Shown one piece after another: positions 1-13,000 of a stretch of DNA of 64,000 nt. Within the stretch, counting starts at the first letter, position 1. Each line of letters opens with the position of its first letter. The notes under the pieces were generated by a model. That model was not told the origin of the DNA. It was given only the letters and a program-made list of their open reading frames with translations, and did not search any database. Made by a program: the position numbers and the translations under genes. Origin of the DNA: Ectocarpus siliculosus (taxonomy: Eukaryota > Sar > Phaeophyceae > Ectocarpales > Ectocarpaceae); NCBI GenBank assembly GCA_000310025.1, contig FN649743.1, positions 603,759-667,758 on the forward strand, in the 5' to 3' direction.

Positions 1-258
1 AGTTGTATGCCCACCGTACACATACTCCTCATGCTGCCAACCATGGCTGCCAACATCTCTTTGTCACGAAGAACACGATGCTGTCATCCAAGCTCCACTC
101 GCAGTCACACCCGTGATGCACCAAAACGTTCTCTCTGGGGTAAAGCAAAGTTGTTCAAATGTTCCAGACTGCCAGTCCAACACGCTCGTTGTACAATATC
201 CTACCGAACCCTCCGCCAGTACTCGAGTGAAAAAGTGTTTCTCAGTTGCGGCAGCAGT

Positions 259-291
<33 letters not shown>

Positions 292-1600
292 TGGTTCATT
301 GTCACGCACAATTTATCCATAGTGATCGGGTCCTTTCCGCCCCCCACCCCGCAAGTGAATTTATACAGCACAGCAGTAGTTCACAGTGACAGCAAAGAGT
401 GGAATCGTGCAAGAGAGGAAATGATGGCGCTGACACAACCAAGGAGACTGGCTTCGCGTGCTGCGCTGGAGGCGAAGTCGGAATCTGAATGAACAGCGCC
501 AAGGCACCCCTGGAGCTCACGACACATCATGCATTCCCTGACAGGAAGAATCAACCGCCTCCTCTTGTTGCGATGTACTTCCGTGTTCCATCACAACGAA
601 ATGAAGGTCGGTGTGTTCGCGGTATGACGGTGGCTCAACTTGGCATCATGAACTATTGGACATCTCAATTGCCCCCCACGGCACCTTTGGGTTGAATTGA
701 ATGTAGGTGCCGACCGAGCGTTCCGTCTAGATAACTGTTGAACTATAGTGAACTGATTCACTCGATTGACAACAGGAAAGGCACATAAAACGTGAACGTC
801 TGCGGAATATAGGCATTACTACTTGAAGTAGACAGAGCATTTCGTCACTGTTGTGGCACGTGTGCATATGTTTCGTCCATGATCGAGTGGATGTGTAGCT
901 TGTGGACGCCAAAGAGAAAGAAAGAGGGAGAGAAACGCGATTTTGTCTTGCACTGGAGTGAAGTTCGACACAGCAATTTTGTGCCACCTACGGAAGTATC
1001 CATCCAGCAAGCGCCCGATTGGATTTTATTCACATCAGTAGAAAACGTTGCGGATGAGACACGTGGCGGGCCTTTCTTGGCGGATATTGGCGATAGAATA
1101 GGATGAACATCACAAACCACATCAGTTTTCCATCCACAGGATTCACATCCCCTTTTTGTCTGGACCCAGCCGTACCGTTGTTAAATGAGCAAAATATTGT
1201 CCAAAAAGTTTTCGTGTCACTTTTATCCGTGTTGGGCATCCGCGTTCAGCAGGTTGTCTCCCAATGGCGACCGTCGATCACTGCGCCCCGCGTCGAGGTA
1301 CATTATTCTTGGATACACGACGGATTTCATTCTGTATGGACGTTAGGTATGAAATCCAAGAAAAATATGAAATCAGAGGTACGCGGTTTGGACCGCGCAT
1401 CATGGGAGCTCCGACGCGAGGATGTGGTCTTGTCGCTCTTGCATGCAGAAATTCGCTTAAAATGCTGACGCGCCCGGAAATTTGTTGGCTACGGGAGGTA
1501 GACAGATTGCGGAGGCTACATTAGTGCTTATGACGGATTATGGGGAATTGTTGTTGATGCCTTCCATCCCCGTTGGGCGTCGCCCTCCAACTGGCCTGGT
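1..1600. other. No supportable gene at window start
   Basis: Apart from a CAG microsatellite, this stretch shows only short overlapping open frames with no recognisable domain, no coherent splice structure and no repeat partner I could find. The last 300 bases may belong to the 5' part (gag) of the gypsy remnant that follows, but no zinc knuckle or capsid motif is visible. Confidence 0.5.
251..291. repeat. CAG/GCA trinucleotide microsatellite
   Basis: About thirteen nearly uninterrupted GCA units with one TA-containing interruption. Polyserine or polyalanine frames across it are products of the repeat and not evidence of a gene. Confidence 0.9.
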
Positions 1601-4260
1601 TAGAACCTCTTTGGCAAAGTGCTCGCTGCGACGCGCACGCTTCTGCGTGTTCGCCCCGTCGAACCCGACGAGCCTTTGCACCCTGAACACTCGGGGCTAC
1701 CTGCCCCAGTGTGTCCCGCTATCTACGAAATTGCGCCCCCGGGTGATGAATCTCCAGCCGATGATTCTTCCTCCGAGGACGCACGTGGCCCGTTGGACGT
1801 GCCAGTGAACACGCCCGCGGACCATTCGAAACAGGTGTTGCACGTTGCCAATGCCGCTTTTCGCGAAGCCGCCGCTTCCCCACCGCCGCTGTTGACGGAA
1901 CACGGCCAAGATTTGGTGAGCGGTGAGGTTTTAGTGGATTGCGATACCTCTACGACGCGAGTCCGTGTAGCCCTGTTGGACTCGAGCTCACCGTCGTCTT
2001 TCATTAGCGATGTTCTGCTTGAAACGATGGAGAGGTCAGGAGCTGCATCTGTCCACAGTCGTCGTTCGGTGCCGCTCGGCAGTGGGGTGGTTTTGGCTCT
2101 GTTACTGCTCTTGAAACCACAACCCCCGTGGACGTGATAGTTGGATGCGTTTCAACTCTCATTTGTCCATTACTTTGCCCGCGCGCGTGGACGCATTATA
2201 GAGAAACTTTCTCTGTCGTCGGAATTTGCGGCGGGAGCTTCCGCGTGTGTCGCAGGACCCTCCGCCCTCGGGGCATCTTACTTCCTGCGGTACGCTGGCG
2301 AAAAGGGTGTGTCCCTATCCGATAGGCCCCCTTTGACGAGGGTGGACCTCGTTCGCAACTCTGGCACTCCCGCCCTCACCGTCAACTATCTTTGTCAGTT
2401 TTTTTTTCCGAAACACGGTGCCCGTTCAGAGTCGTACGCGTTCGTTTCGGACGGGCCTCAACACATCCCTTTGACCGGATGCGCCGAGTCGGAGCCTGGT
2501 GACGCCCTTGGAGTAGCGACTGCCCAACTTGTGCAGATTCTGCTTGCGTCGATTTATCCTTCGCAGCAGACGGCCGCAGGCCCTGGGTTGGGTGATCCTA
2601 CGCCGCCAGCCCATTCCGAGGCTGGGCCGCCGTCTCGCATGAACTCTTTGCGTTCTAATATACCGGTTGCGGATCCGGAGATCTCCGACTCTCCCGCCGC
2701 CTCACTGCCGTCGAAATCGCCGCCGCCGGAATTGTTGGAACGCCTGTCGGACGCACAGCGAGTCAGTTTTCGCTAGTTGTGGAAACGCTTGCCTGAACAT
2801 TTGCGCGATGTTACTATTGATTTACATGACTCGGGTTGGACCCCGGAAGCCCTTAGCGGCTTAGCGGGCGTGCTGTGTGACTTTCCGGATGTGTTTTCGC
2901 GGTCACCGTCCGATTTCGGTTGTTGTTCCGTGAAACCGTTTCGTTTGGAAGTGCCCCCCGGCACGAAACCGCTGGCCTCGCGTCACCAAAGGCTTAAACC
3001 TCTGGTGGAGAAAATGGTCGATGTAATTCTCGATCAAACCTTGCTGCCGGTCTTATTCAGCACTCGCAATCGCCGTGGGCGAGTCCTCTGGTTGTCATAC
3101 CTGAAAAGGACGGCACTATGCGTTTGACCGTGAACTATGTACAACAAGCTGAACAAACTGTGCAGCCTTGGCCAACAACCACAGCCACGTGTCGACCATA
3201 TCATCGATTCCCTGCACAAGGGCAGGGTGTATTCCATTTTCGATCTCAACTCCGCTTTCCACTAGATCACCGTCGACGAGGATACGGTCCAGCTCACGGC
3301 GTTTTGTACGCCCAAACAACTTTTTGAGTGGCTCCGGATGCCTCAGGGAAGTTCCGTGGCACCGTCGTGGTTCACCGTGGTCATCAACGAAGTGGTCAAA
3401 GGTCTGGATCACGTGCTTGCGTACCTCGACGATGTGATTGTGTGCGACGCTGACCCTGTTCACCATGTCGCTAATTTGCGGTTATTCTTCAAGCGTTTGC
3501 GCAAGTACAAGCTCAAGCTTTCTCCTTTCAAGAGTCGCGTCGCGCTCAAGAGGATGTCTATTTAGGCCACACCATCTCTCATGCGGGTGTTACCCTTCGT
3601 GCCGACAAGGTCGAAGCCCTCACAAAAATGCCGCTGCCAACCAACTTCAAGCAGCTGCGTTCCTTGCTGGGTGGGCTTTCGTATTACCGCAAATTCATCA
3701 AGGGTTGGCCATGCGCGTTGAACCACTCACCGACCTTTTTTTTGCGTAAGGGCGCTAAGTTTTGCTTTACGCCCGCCATGGCGGACACTGCCAAAGCCCA
3801 CTTGGCGAAACTGGCCGAACCTCCGGTTTTGGCTTTCCGGATTGGGACGCTGTCGCGAATGGCAGACGCCCTCTCCGGCTGTGCTGCGACGCCTGTGTAG
3901 ATGGTTTTTGGTGCGGCACTCGAACAAGAACAGGTCGATGGTTCTGTCCGCCCCATTCTGTTCGTGAGCCGTGCTACGCTCGAAGCTGAGCGCAATCGGA
4001 CAGTGCTCCACTTGGAGGCTGGAAGTATCGCGTGGGCAATCAAACCCTGCGGGGTTACTCTTGACTTTTGTCTGATTTATTCGGATCTAAAGACTTTGGA
4101 GAGCATCTTCAAGGTGGGCGAACACAAAGATCGTGTACAACCTTGGCTCGAGTCCCTTTCCTCATTCAATTACGTGTGCCGCAAAGGCACTGCCAACGCC
4201 AATGCGGATTTTCTTTCGCGGTTGCCTTTACGACGAAACCGTGTACCAACCCACATGACA
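1601..4260 (+). pseudogene. Degenerate Ty3/gypsy retrotransposon pol (protease-RT-RNase H)
   Basis: Parts of a Ty3/gypsy polyprotein appear in order. A retropepsin-like stretch at about 1950-2030 reads ALLDSSSPSSFIS, with the catalytic D-S/T-G changed to DSS. Reverse transcriptase follows from about 2890 to 3565, with FDLNSAFH, MPQGSSVAPSWF and the catalytic YLDDVIV. The connection region has LGGLSYYRKFIKGW at about 3670. RNase H follows from about 3900 to 4240, ending in NADFLSRLPL. Stops interrupt the frame near 2774, 3125, 3274 (inside the FDLNSAFH block) and 3563, and the reading frame changes after 3563. No integrase zinc finger or DDE core is visible downstream, and I could not define LTRs. 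The element is dead; the order RT-RNase H with a retropepsin upstream fits Ty3/gypsy and not copia. Confidence 0.88.
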
Positions 4261-5440
4261 CGGATGAGCTGCCTGAATATTTGTCGGGCGATTTGCAGGA
4301 ACACAAAAAATACATTTGGTTTACTGGTCTGGGAACGCTATTGTCAGCGCATACGAGGGAACCGGGCTTATCGTAATGCTCGGATAGCTTCGGCCGACCG
4401 AGAACTTGCTCGGAATCACGCCGAACGTTTCATTGCTCCCGGGTACCAGTTGGTCTCGCGTGACACTTGGTTGGCTCGCTGCTCTGTTTCTGTTTTGCCT
4501 GTCGGGGCCCACATTTGGTATTAAGCTTCGGATGGACTTTGGTGGCTTGGACAGATTATTGTTCAGTAGTTTCGCAATCGGCCAGTACATTGTTCGATTC
4601 TTAGACACCCCGGGTCCTAGGCTGCTTTCTCTCCCGTCGGATAGCTACCCCACGGTTTTGGATGCTCCTTGCGGTTCTTGGTGCGTGCAAAAACACCTAC
4701 TCGTGGTTTGACCAACCCTTCCACGGATGGTGGCGTTACGTCGCGGACGCCAGGCGTCGTGGCACAGCTGGCCGTTGCCCCACCCGGATCTGTGCTTTGA
4801 TATACAGTAGTGCCGCCTACGGGCCGCTACACGTTTTTGCGTTTTCATTGTACTTAGTACGCCGTGGTACGCTAGCGCGTGTTTGGGTGGTGTGAGCTTC
4901 TATTATTGTTGCAATAGTCACCCCGACCTTCGCGTTTCTACCACGACCGAGACTCGTTTTTATTTCCGCTGGTTCCGTCGTCGGCGACATGATTCTCAGT
5001 CGTCATCACTGTGCGGTGTGGGGATGGTTTGGAGTACTTCTCGGGGATGAAATACTTGTATTTTTCTCCGACGCCATGTATTTGCAGATATTTGTGTTTG
5101 GTATGGAAAGTTGCATCTTCGATCTTTATTTGAGGCTGAGTATTGGATTGAAGCATCTACATATACGAATAAGAAATCTACAACAAGAGATCAAACAACA
5201 ACTAACTGTGAATACCCGAAGCTAGGAACAACGGACTTTGCTCCCTTCCCACAACATTTCTCTGTTCCTCCATTACAGATATAGCACATGGAAATGTCGC
5301 GGTTCCGGTTTTGACCGTGTGGTGTGGTGGTTTGTGGTGGTGCGGTGGGGGGTGGGGGGTGGGGGGGCTGGGTACCCCCCCGGGTGTTTTTTGTTGGAGC
5401 TTGGGGAAAGAATGAGAGACAGACACTGCTGTAAGGCTGA
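4261..5440. other. Decayed sequence after gypsy pol; G-rich tract
   Basis: No convincing coding region. The first few hundred bases may be eroded gypsy sequence, but no integrase motif is visible. A very G-rich tract lies at about 5326-5392. Confidence 0.45.
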
Positions 5441-5818
5441 AACACTTCTGCCAGCCAAACTCCCAATCGATCAAGACCACCGCTGGAAGAGACAAATAAA
5501 TCTGTGAGACTGAAACACTTTGTGCCAGCCAAACAATTCCAGGGGGTTCTGCTGTTGTCCACGGTGCTCACCTTTGTTTCTATACCCTCTCGCCCGCAAC
5601 TCACCAATTTGGTCTTCGCCAACACGATGAAACTGGCCAGCGTGCTGTGCAGGACAACCGATTGAGTTTGACTGTCGAGCCAACAATCGTGCCAACAGTG
5701 TTCGACCCTACCACGTACAACAACGGGGTGCAGCAATTACCCAGCCAGACTGTGGTATGCCCGGAGCATCAGCATGGCCAAACGGTCTGGTTGTGCGACA
5801 TAGCCCTTGGTATGCTAC
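5441..5818. repeat. Dispersed repeat family A, copy 1
   Basis: Two blocks (5441-5546 and about 5752-5815) align in the same order and with nearly the same spacing (206 versus 203 bases) to 35771-35872 and about 36075-36137. Shared words include GTGCCAGCCAAACAATTC and AAACGGTC. Identity is high in the first block and roughly 70 percent in the second by eye. It is probably an old transposon fragment; no terminal structure or coding domain was recognised. Confidence 0.7.
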
Positions 5819-6287
5819 ATGAATATGTCGGCCTGCGCCATGGTCCGCTGGTGGGCTGCAGGCTGCAGAATGAAAGGTCGCGTTGGGCCGAGGATGATAA
5901 TAGTTTCACCCGTCGGATCCATCGGTCGATCGGTCGATCGGTCCACCCCCCTGCTTCAGATGTTGCTGAGGGCATGTTGTATTAGACCGCCACCACACTG
6001 GCATGTCCAGAGCACACTCGCAGGCCACGTGACCGCACACCACATACGTTGTTCGGGCCTGCGGCGAGGTGGATAGAGGACATGACATGGTAGTGGTTTT
6101 CGTTGTACGGGAATGTGGCGGGGTTGGGCCCCAAAGTGTTTCGGAGAAAGAATGGGACACAATCTGTCAGAACGAAACACTTCTTGGAGTGTAGAACGAC
6201 CAATCCATTGGTTCGCAACGAGCACGCGCTCCTTCCAACACTGTTTACGAAGTGTCAAACAGACCTCGCAGGTTCCAACCTCTCCGA

Positions 6288-6662
6288 ATGAAGAGAAACA
6301 AGCAATCGTTATCTTCCAAAACACATGCACTCGAGAAAATTCCGAAGCAAATGCTAAGGAATCTGTACACGGTCAGCCTATATAAAGTAGTAGCCAATGA
6401 AGACTCTTCGTACGAAGAAGAGTGGGGAAAACTTTCAAGCACACGACGGCTAGTGCATCAAGCATATCTTGAGAATCCTGTAGACAGGCGTCCAGAAAAA
6501 TGGGACGAGATACAAGAAAAATACGATGTGGGAACAATATTCACTGGATACAAACATCCCATTTCAGACCAATTCACAAAATTTATAAGCTGCCATTGTC
6601 CAAATGCGTGTGAACCAATATTCTGCTCTCAGCACACCATTCTCTCAATAGCGAACAAATAA
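6288..6662 (+). CDS. Small AT-rich hypothetical ORF
   Basis: This open frame of 124 codons begins at the first ATG; the frame is open about 12 codons further upstream without another ATG. The predicted protein is hydrophilic, rich in Lys, Glu, Ser and Tyr, with a charged middle (KWDEIQEKYD) and a Cys/His-containing C-terminus (SCHCPNACEPIFCS). It has no signal peptide or membrane helix. I do not recognise the family. The segment is clearly more AT-rich than its neighbours, and its composition looks more protein-like than the shadow frames around it. It could be a relict exon of a transposable element or captured gene, since family A repeat lies just upstream and no introns, partner exons or 3' signals could be assigned. 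Confidence 0.35.
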   Translation: MKRNKQSLSSKTHALEKIPKQMLRNLYTVSLYKVVANEDSSYEEEWGKLSSTRRLVHQAYLENPVDRRPEKWDEIQEKYDVGTIFTGYKHPISDQFTKFISCHCPNACEPIFCSQHTILSIANK

Positions 6663-8619
6663 ACCCGTTGTCATGTGTAAGCGATTGCTGTCGCAGTCAC
6701 ACCATAGTTCACTTATTATCCCAACGCGTCATGGCACTCGTTTTCTAGAGAGGTTCGCCAATCAAATCAGCTTTTTCCAGAGTATCATCTTAGAATCGCA
6801 CGGTTGTTCCCCAGCGAGGAACGACTGTTGGGTCTAAAGAAGGCATCAAAAACGCCGGTTACATACCATAGGCTCTCGACCCAAACCACAGGGTTGTAGT
6901 CTTGTGTGGGAACTCAACCCGGAAGAAATACGTGGCCCGGCTACGCTTCCACTCACCTCTAAAATGCGCTACGGCCTCTTTACAGGCGAAATAGTACTGG
7001 GTAAGCATGCTTTGAGGAATAACGTAAGGACGATGTGTGGCTGTTGCAAATGAGGAACGAGGTAGTCTTCGGACCCACCCGAGGGTACAACAATACGTAA
7101 TGTCTCACCGCAACCGTGCAGCCCGTAACATATGCCGTGGACCAATATTTTTATCAAATGTGAAAGCATTGGTGCCTGCCTCTGGCTACGCACCACCGAC
7201 TCTTGACGCACCTATTATCGGGATCTCAAATGGAGGACCAAGCGCACAGAGCGATAATTTTTCCAGCCAACAAGCGCATGAAAAACATTCCAATTTAGAC
7301 TTTTCCACATGTTTTGCAACGTTTACGGGAAGCCCTTAAAATCTGGACTACTACTGCATCACATGCATACAATGAATCGTACGCCTCTCGCCAACGGTCG
7401 CAGTCTCACGGTTGTGCCTGCCTGCCATGCCCATGCTCTGACAGGATCGAAGACAAAAAGTACCGCAGTTGGGTACAAACACGTCCTCGATGAGCGACGA
7501 CCACAGCGGCGGATGCTAATTTGGTGAAGCCGGACTGTTGCTGGTAACGTTTGCAGTCCCCTTGACACGCCGCCGTTGCCCAACCATATTCGGAAACTAC
7601 GAATCTCATGCTAGAGGTAACCCTCCTTGCATGTTCGGTTCCTTGCCTCCTGCCAACACCAGGGGGTAGCTGGAGCCGGTAGCCACATGCATGTGTCGTC
7701 AGGTCTGTTCACACTTGCTCTCGACCATCTGGCGGTGCCCCACAAGTCTCGCACTGGCAGGCGTCATGTCGGCGATTCCATTCGCTGTGATGGGGAAGGC
7801 CACCCCTACCGGAGACAGCAGCTCTCTCGCCTCGAGGTCATAAGTAAGCGGTAGCTGAGAGGAAAGGAGGGCAAGGGCATTCGACACACGTTCGAGTCAG
7901 CACTGCCGGTAGTGTTGCTGTTGTTGATGGTCGTGGTGGTGTTGTTTCGTTCGTTATAATGAGAGGGGAGTCAGAGCCACCATACTCCAAACTTAAACCC
8001 ATTGAATCTCGCCGTCACCCTGATTGGTTTAATGATTCTGTACACGGTAGGTCTGACGAATGTCTGTACATCTTCAGCGATACGGCAGGGATAATTTTTG
8101 AGCGACGCATGAGCACCAGGTAACTTGTTCGTGATCTCTCCAGCAATGAAAGCTTCGGTGCAGGCGAGGTAACTTGGTACCTGTGTTCTGTAGCCTTTCG
8201 TAGGCTGTGTGCCACTCTCTCTCCTTCTCTCCCTCTTTTCCTCCTTACGGGACAACCGATCAATACACGAGTGTACATCTTACCCATCTGACTGTAGGGC
8301 ACTCGAGGCTAACCTACCGGGAGCACAAACATGTACCTCGCTGCCTCAATTCCGCGCATTTCCCGAACAATCCGACCACTGAATCGATGTCTTCTTCCAG
8401 CTAATGCAGCAGGCCTACAGGAGGGCAAAAATATGCTCATGATGGGAAGCGGGAGGTCTCCCGCTTCTGGACGTACTCCTGGCTGGGCTACAGAACGCTC
8501 CCGCACTTAGGAACCCAGGCAACCCAGGAGTTAAGGGTCGACGGACAAGGGGTTTTGACGCTGGCTCTTTTCCTATACTTTAATCCTATTCAAAGAAAGA
8601 AAACAACCTTCCCGCCAGG
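6663..8619. other. Intergenic, no feature recognised
   Basis: Only short overlapping frames on both strands. No domain, splice chain, repeat partner or RNA gene was recognised. Confidence 0.5.
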
Positions 8620-8987
8620 GTTAGGTGGCGCATTCTTCGGCCATCAGTAGAGGACACCTTGAAGAGGTGTCGTGCATGCTGGCACGTTCAGGTTTCAACT
8701 GGAGCTGAATATCGAAGGTCGCAGCAACCTCTGAAAACAGTCCGAAATCTGCGCCGGATCCAAGCGGCATCCAACATTTGTCATAGCTGTGTTCACCGCC
8801 ACGGACCATAGACCCCTGCACGGAGGGTTGTCAGCCGTAGCTGGTGGCAGTAAACCCACGGTTCAGGAGATTAGAGGCTCCTGTGACCTTCGATATTTCA
8901 GCTCCAGTTGAAAACCTGAACGTGCCAGCACGCACGATGCCTTTACATGGTGACTTCTACTCATGACCGTATAATGCGCCACCTAAC
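8620..8987. repeat. Foldback element with about 115-bp inverted arms
   Basis: The left arm (8620 to about 8737) and the right arm (about 8866-8987) are imperfect reverse complements. Both ends share GTTAGGTGGCGCATT, and the arms share GCTGGCACGTTCAGGTTT and a GGAGCTGAA-ATATCGAAGGTC segment. The central spacer is about 130 bases. No target duplication is obvious. The structure is that of a foldback or MITE-type element without coding capacity. Confidence 0.85.
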
Positions 8988-10064
8988 TCTCGAAACTGAC
9001 CTTGTTCGAGCGCCTTCCGTTTTGGGTCGCTTGACTTGAATTTAGAATCGTGTGAATTTTTGTGTTGATTTCAAAGGAGGCGTGCGGATGTAGACGCGTG
9101 ACATGTATGTTTTGGGCATCCTCTACTGCCGCCCTGTGCAAGAGTAAACTATTTCTGTTTTTCGCGATGCCTTCCGACTGGTCTTGTATGCCTGTTGTGC
9201 AATTTCTGGTGCTCTTGCGTTTGTTTTCAAAATTAGTCAACATCGCAATTCTTTGTCCGCAGACCCTTCCGAAAAATTGAGCCTAAAAAAACCCAAAAGA
9301 GCAGCATTTGTGAGCTCAGGTAAGATCTCCTACACTAAAACCTATGTAGCAACCATTCGTAGCAACCCCAGCCTCGGCCGAAACTAGAGGTTCTTAAGTT
9401 AAGTGGTGGCGCGTTCTGTATTGTTGATGAAAAAACCGATCTCTGTTCGCCGTCAACGCGGACAAAAAAAAATGGGGCCACCCCACCTTGGAAAACGGGC
9501 ACACCAGTGCCTTCAGCATCTGTCCATCGGGTTCCAAAAACTCTCCCACCGTGCTTGTTCTTCTGATGCCCACGGCTCTCTCAATGCTTCCCAACAACGG
9601 CGGTTTGTAATAGCAGAAACGAGCGACTGCAGTCTTCGCATGCCCAGTCCACATGGTAACTCCGCCTGTAGCTTATGGAGCCTTGATGCACACACGGACG
9701 CTGTTGAAGATAGAGCCCCTCAAGCAGCGTCAAACCGATGCTTAGTTTGCTCTTCAGAGCTCAAGACACGGAAGATTAGTTTATCGGAGACTGCTGCTCT
9801 GAGAGCTGAGAGCTGAGAGCTGAGAGCTGAGAGGAAGCTGGCATGCGGCGGGATTTGTTCTGAGGGAGTTCCGCAAGTTCGCCAGGCCCAAATGCGGCGC
9901 AATTGCATCGTGCGGCTTGATTAGAACCCAGCGAACCGGCACACTAAGCCGCTCTATCTCCTCGTAAGTTCGTAGGGTAGGCACCAGAGGTCGTTGCCTT
10001 GCAAATGCGCCAAACACGTGGGCCCGAGGCACTGCTCGAACCCTAAAGCTGAGGCTCCTTCGCT
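8988..10064. other. Region upstream of the TPR gene
   Basis: No gene recognised. It holds the GAGAGCT minisatellite and presumably the promoter and 5' leader of the gene starting at 10065, but no core promoter element could be assigned with confidence. Confidence 0.45.
9801..9835. repeat. GAGAGCT heptamer tandem repeat
   Basis: Four consecutive perfect GAGAGCT units plus a partial fifth, about 230 bases upstream of the predicted start of the TPR gene. Confidence 0.9.
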
Positions 10065-13000
10065 ATGGCGATCGCCAGCTCAGTCCAAGACGACCACGGC
10101 GGTGGCCTCTCACCGGCAGACTTTCAGGCGAGGTGCGCCGAAGGAGGCGGCGCCTCTTCCGTGGAGATGGGCCAAGAGAATGTGATTGCTTCGCTCCTTC
10201 AGCAGCATCAGGAAGTGCTCCGAGAGGTTCGGGATCAAAGGAAGGTGCGCGAAGGCTTACTGCTTGTGTAGGTTGCATCCTAGACTGCTGTACTGCCGTA
10301 GTCCACCGTCCGTGCCTGTAGGACCTCCGCACGTTGGGCGTGTGGACGAACTGTGTGACAGGATTCATTATTCCTGTTACTGGAGGTCGATTTTCACCCT
10401 TTGAACCGCGGTGAGATGCGTCCGTTGGCATACCAATCAACTCAAGTATCCGTTTAGATGCCTGAGGCATCAATACAACCCACAAGGGGAGAATCCAATA
10501 CAACCCACGAGCGACTCAGCTTGCGGCGCGTTCTTCTACGTGTGGTGCTTGACAGGGGCTAGCACTGTCACAGGAGAATAAGCAAGAGATCGCCTGGTTG
10601 GTACTTTCTTCCCTGAAGAAGCAGAGCCTCCACCGGCAAGAGAAGACAGCGAGCGGGCTTCCGGGCCCTCCGGCATTCGCCTTCTCGAAAAGAACCAGCA
10701 AAAAGAGAGCCAGCACACGCCGCCGTCGAAAGCACTCCCGCTCTACCCGTGAAAAACCTCGAAGGCACGAACGAAGCAGGGACGATTCACCACCAGGTTC
10801 ATACGAGCCCTCACCGACAAGCGACCACAACGGCACCGGCGGAATCGCTCTCACGGGAACGTCCAGGTTGCTTCATTTCTCACGGCAGGGAGATACTGCC
10901 AGTGCTTGTGATGATCGCAGCAACGGGATATGTTCGACCTCGACAACGACGGTGATACGGCAGAGGGTGGAGAAACCGGCGGAACAGGTCGAGGTTTCTC
11001 TGGACGGTCTCTGGCTCCCCTCCCTTCATCCTTCGTCGGGGGTGGGGAGTCTAGGCATGGCAGCAGGCAGGCGAGGCAGTGGCTTGCACGACAGGGCTGC
11101 CACTGCCGCGGTGACGGCGGGACACCGGGCGGAAGAATCGCTTACTGCCGGACACCCGACGGCCGTGTGGTTGGCGTCGCCGTTTTCCCGGTCGATAAAG
11201 ACCCAGAACGCCCCCGTGGTTGGCGACAGAAAGGGATCAGCTACCGCTAGAAGAAGCAGAACGCGCCCAGCGACAACGGTAGCCTCGCAAGCAGCAAGAC
11301 GACGTGTCGTGCCGGGCCACCCAAACCACGAGGGAGGTGCGGTGCCGGCAAGAAGCCGGTTGTGTAGTAGTCGACGGAGATTTGATGGTGACGCGGCCGA
11401 CGCCGATTGTGTGCGAGGTAACCGGGGCGCGATCCCGATTGTGGGCGATGATGACGAGTATGGTTGTGAAGATGAGGAAAATGATGGCGGCGACGCGCCG
11501 CCTTTGCTAGGACGGGTCGTTGCGGAGGGGGGTCGTGGAGACAAGCATGAGGAGGGCGGTGACGCCGCAGTGCCTAGGAACATCAGCCGGGACACGGCAA
11601 CCATGCTCGAGAGATCACGCACGCTGGTAGCGAGGGCAAAGGTTGGTGCATATGGTCTTTTTTTCCCATGCTGACGCCAGAGTCTCGCAGGTGCCAACAT
11701 TTAAACCGCCGAGATCCATACCTCCAGGCAGCCACTGGTGTGTGACAGTATAACTGTAGCGCTGCGCGTATCGATGGTCCCACAAGGAATTCATAATACC
11801 TCAGATGAGCTGGTTCTCTGTGTACCACCGGGTCACAATTCTCGCCGACACCCTCATCTCTTTTCGACAAGGGTATTCAACGAAACACGGACTACCTTCA
11901 CTTCTCTCGCACAGGCATACTGTGGCCAGACCGGGTTTTTTTCCGCCACAGACAATACCGGTAGCACGGAAGGTGACGGAGGGCCGCACGAAAAGACGAG
12001 CAAGAGCTCATGCCATCTCGGCCCCCCGCCCGGGGCAGGGCGCGTTGAGGCGCCTGGCTCTGCCAATGGTGGTGATGGTGGTAGTGGCGGTACGGGGGAA
12101 GCGGGCTCCATCCTGTACGGGCCTTCTTCGCTGTGGCCAACTGCAGCGGGCGCGTTCGAGGATTGTGATAGGTGTGGGGGTGGAGCAGCTGGCGACGGTT
12201 GCGATGGTGAGAGCACCGCCGGGGAAGAAGCCGGGGCCAAGGAGAAGGGTCTTGAAGCTGCCGACGGGGGGCACCAATCGGTGGGGGGGTATCAAGGCGG
12301 GACCTCACAGCGAGCAAGGAGAGATAGCGGAAACGCGCCGCCTCCGGGGACCCTCGCGACAGAAATTGGCGCCAGATCGCACGGGATTGCAGCTGTTGAG
12401 ATCGAGGCAAGCTGTACGGAAGGGCCGCAGCAACCCGAGGTATCGCTTCCCTCGCCCGTCAATAGCGAGGTTGGCAGCGGCGGCAGTCGGGGTCGCATGC
12501 GTGAAAGCATCGGTGGCGGCAGCTGCAGCAGTTCAGGGAGTGGTATCCTTAGCAAAGGGAAGAAAAGCAAACGGCGGGGGCAGGGGGTCAGCGGAGGTGG
12601 AGGCCGGACGGGCGGCGACGGTGAGGACGGCAATCCCGCAAAGATTGATACCGAGTGGGAAAACGAGATAGCCAAGAACATCCTGAGCTTGTACCAGACC
12701 AAGCTCAAGGCCGACCTGGACGGCAAAAAAAACGCGAAGGAAGAGGATCTCGTGGTGAGTTGGTCGTGAAATTTTCTTTCGTGGCGATAGAAAGATTTTT
12801 TTATCCTTGGTAACGGCGCTTGAGCTGATTTTGTTTTCGGTGCTCCAACGTGCCCGTCAGTTACATCAAGGCACAAATCTAGGCGCAACCGTGAGCACGC
12901 CGTGGGTATTGCCAGGTTTAGATTTTCGCTTCCAGATGTTGGTGAAATCACCGATCAACAACACCCCTTTCTACACACGCGTCCGGCTACCCTTTTTCAA

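Noticed and set aside
64-309. Poly-Ala and poly-Ser frames at the window start
   Set aside because: They arise from the CAG microsatellite and have no other support.
4645-4900. Possible gypsy integrase downstream of RNase H
   Set aside because: No zinc-binding HHCC pattern or DDE-like spacing could be found in any frame.
10598-11700. Long minus-strand frame (11700-11026) opposite TPR exon 2
   Set aside because: Ser/Pro/Arg-rich mirror of a GC-rich coding exon; no start context, no splice chain and no domain.
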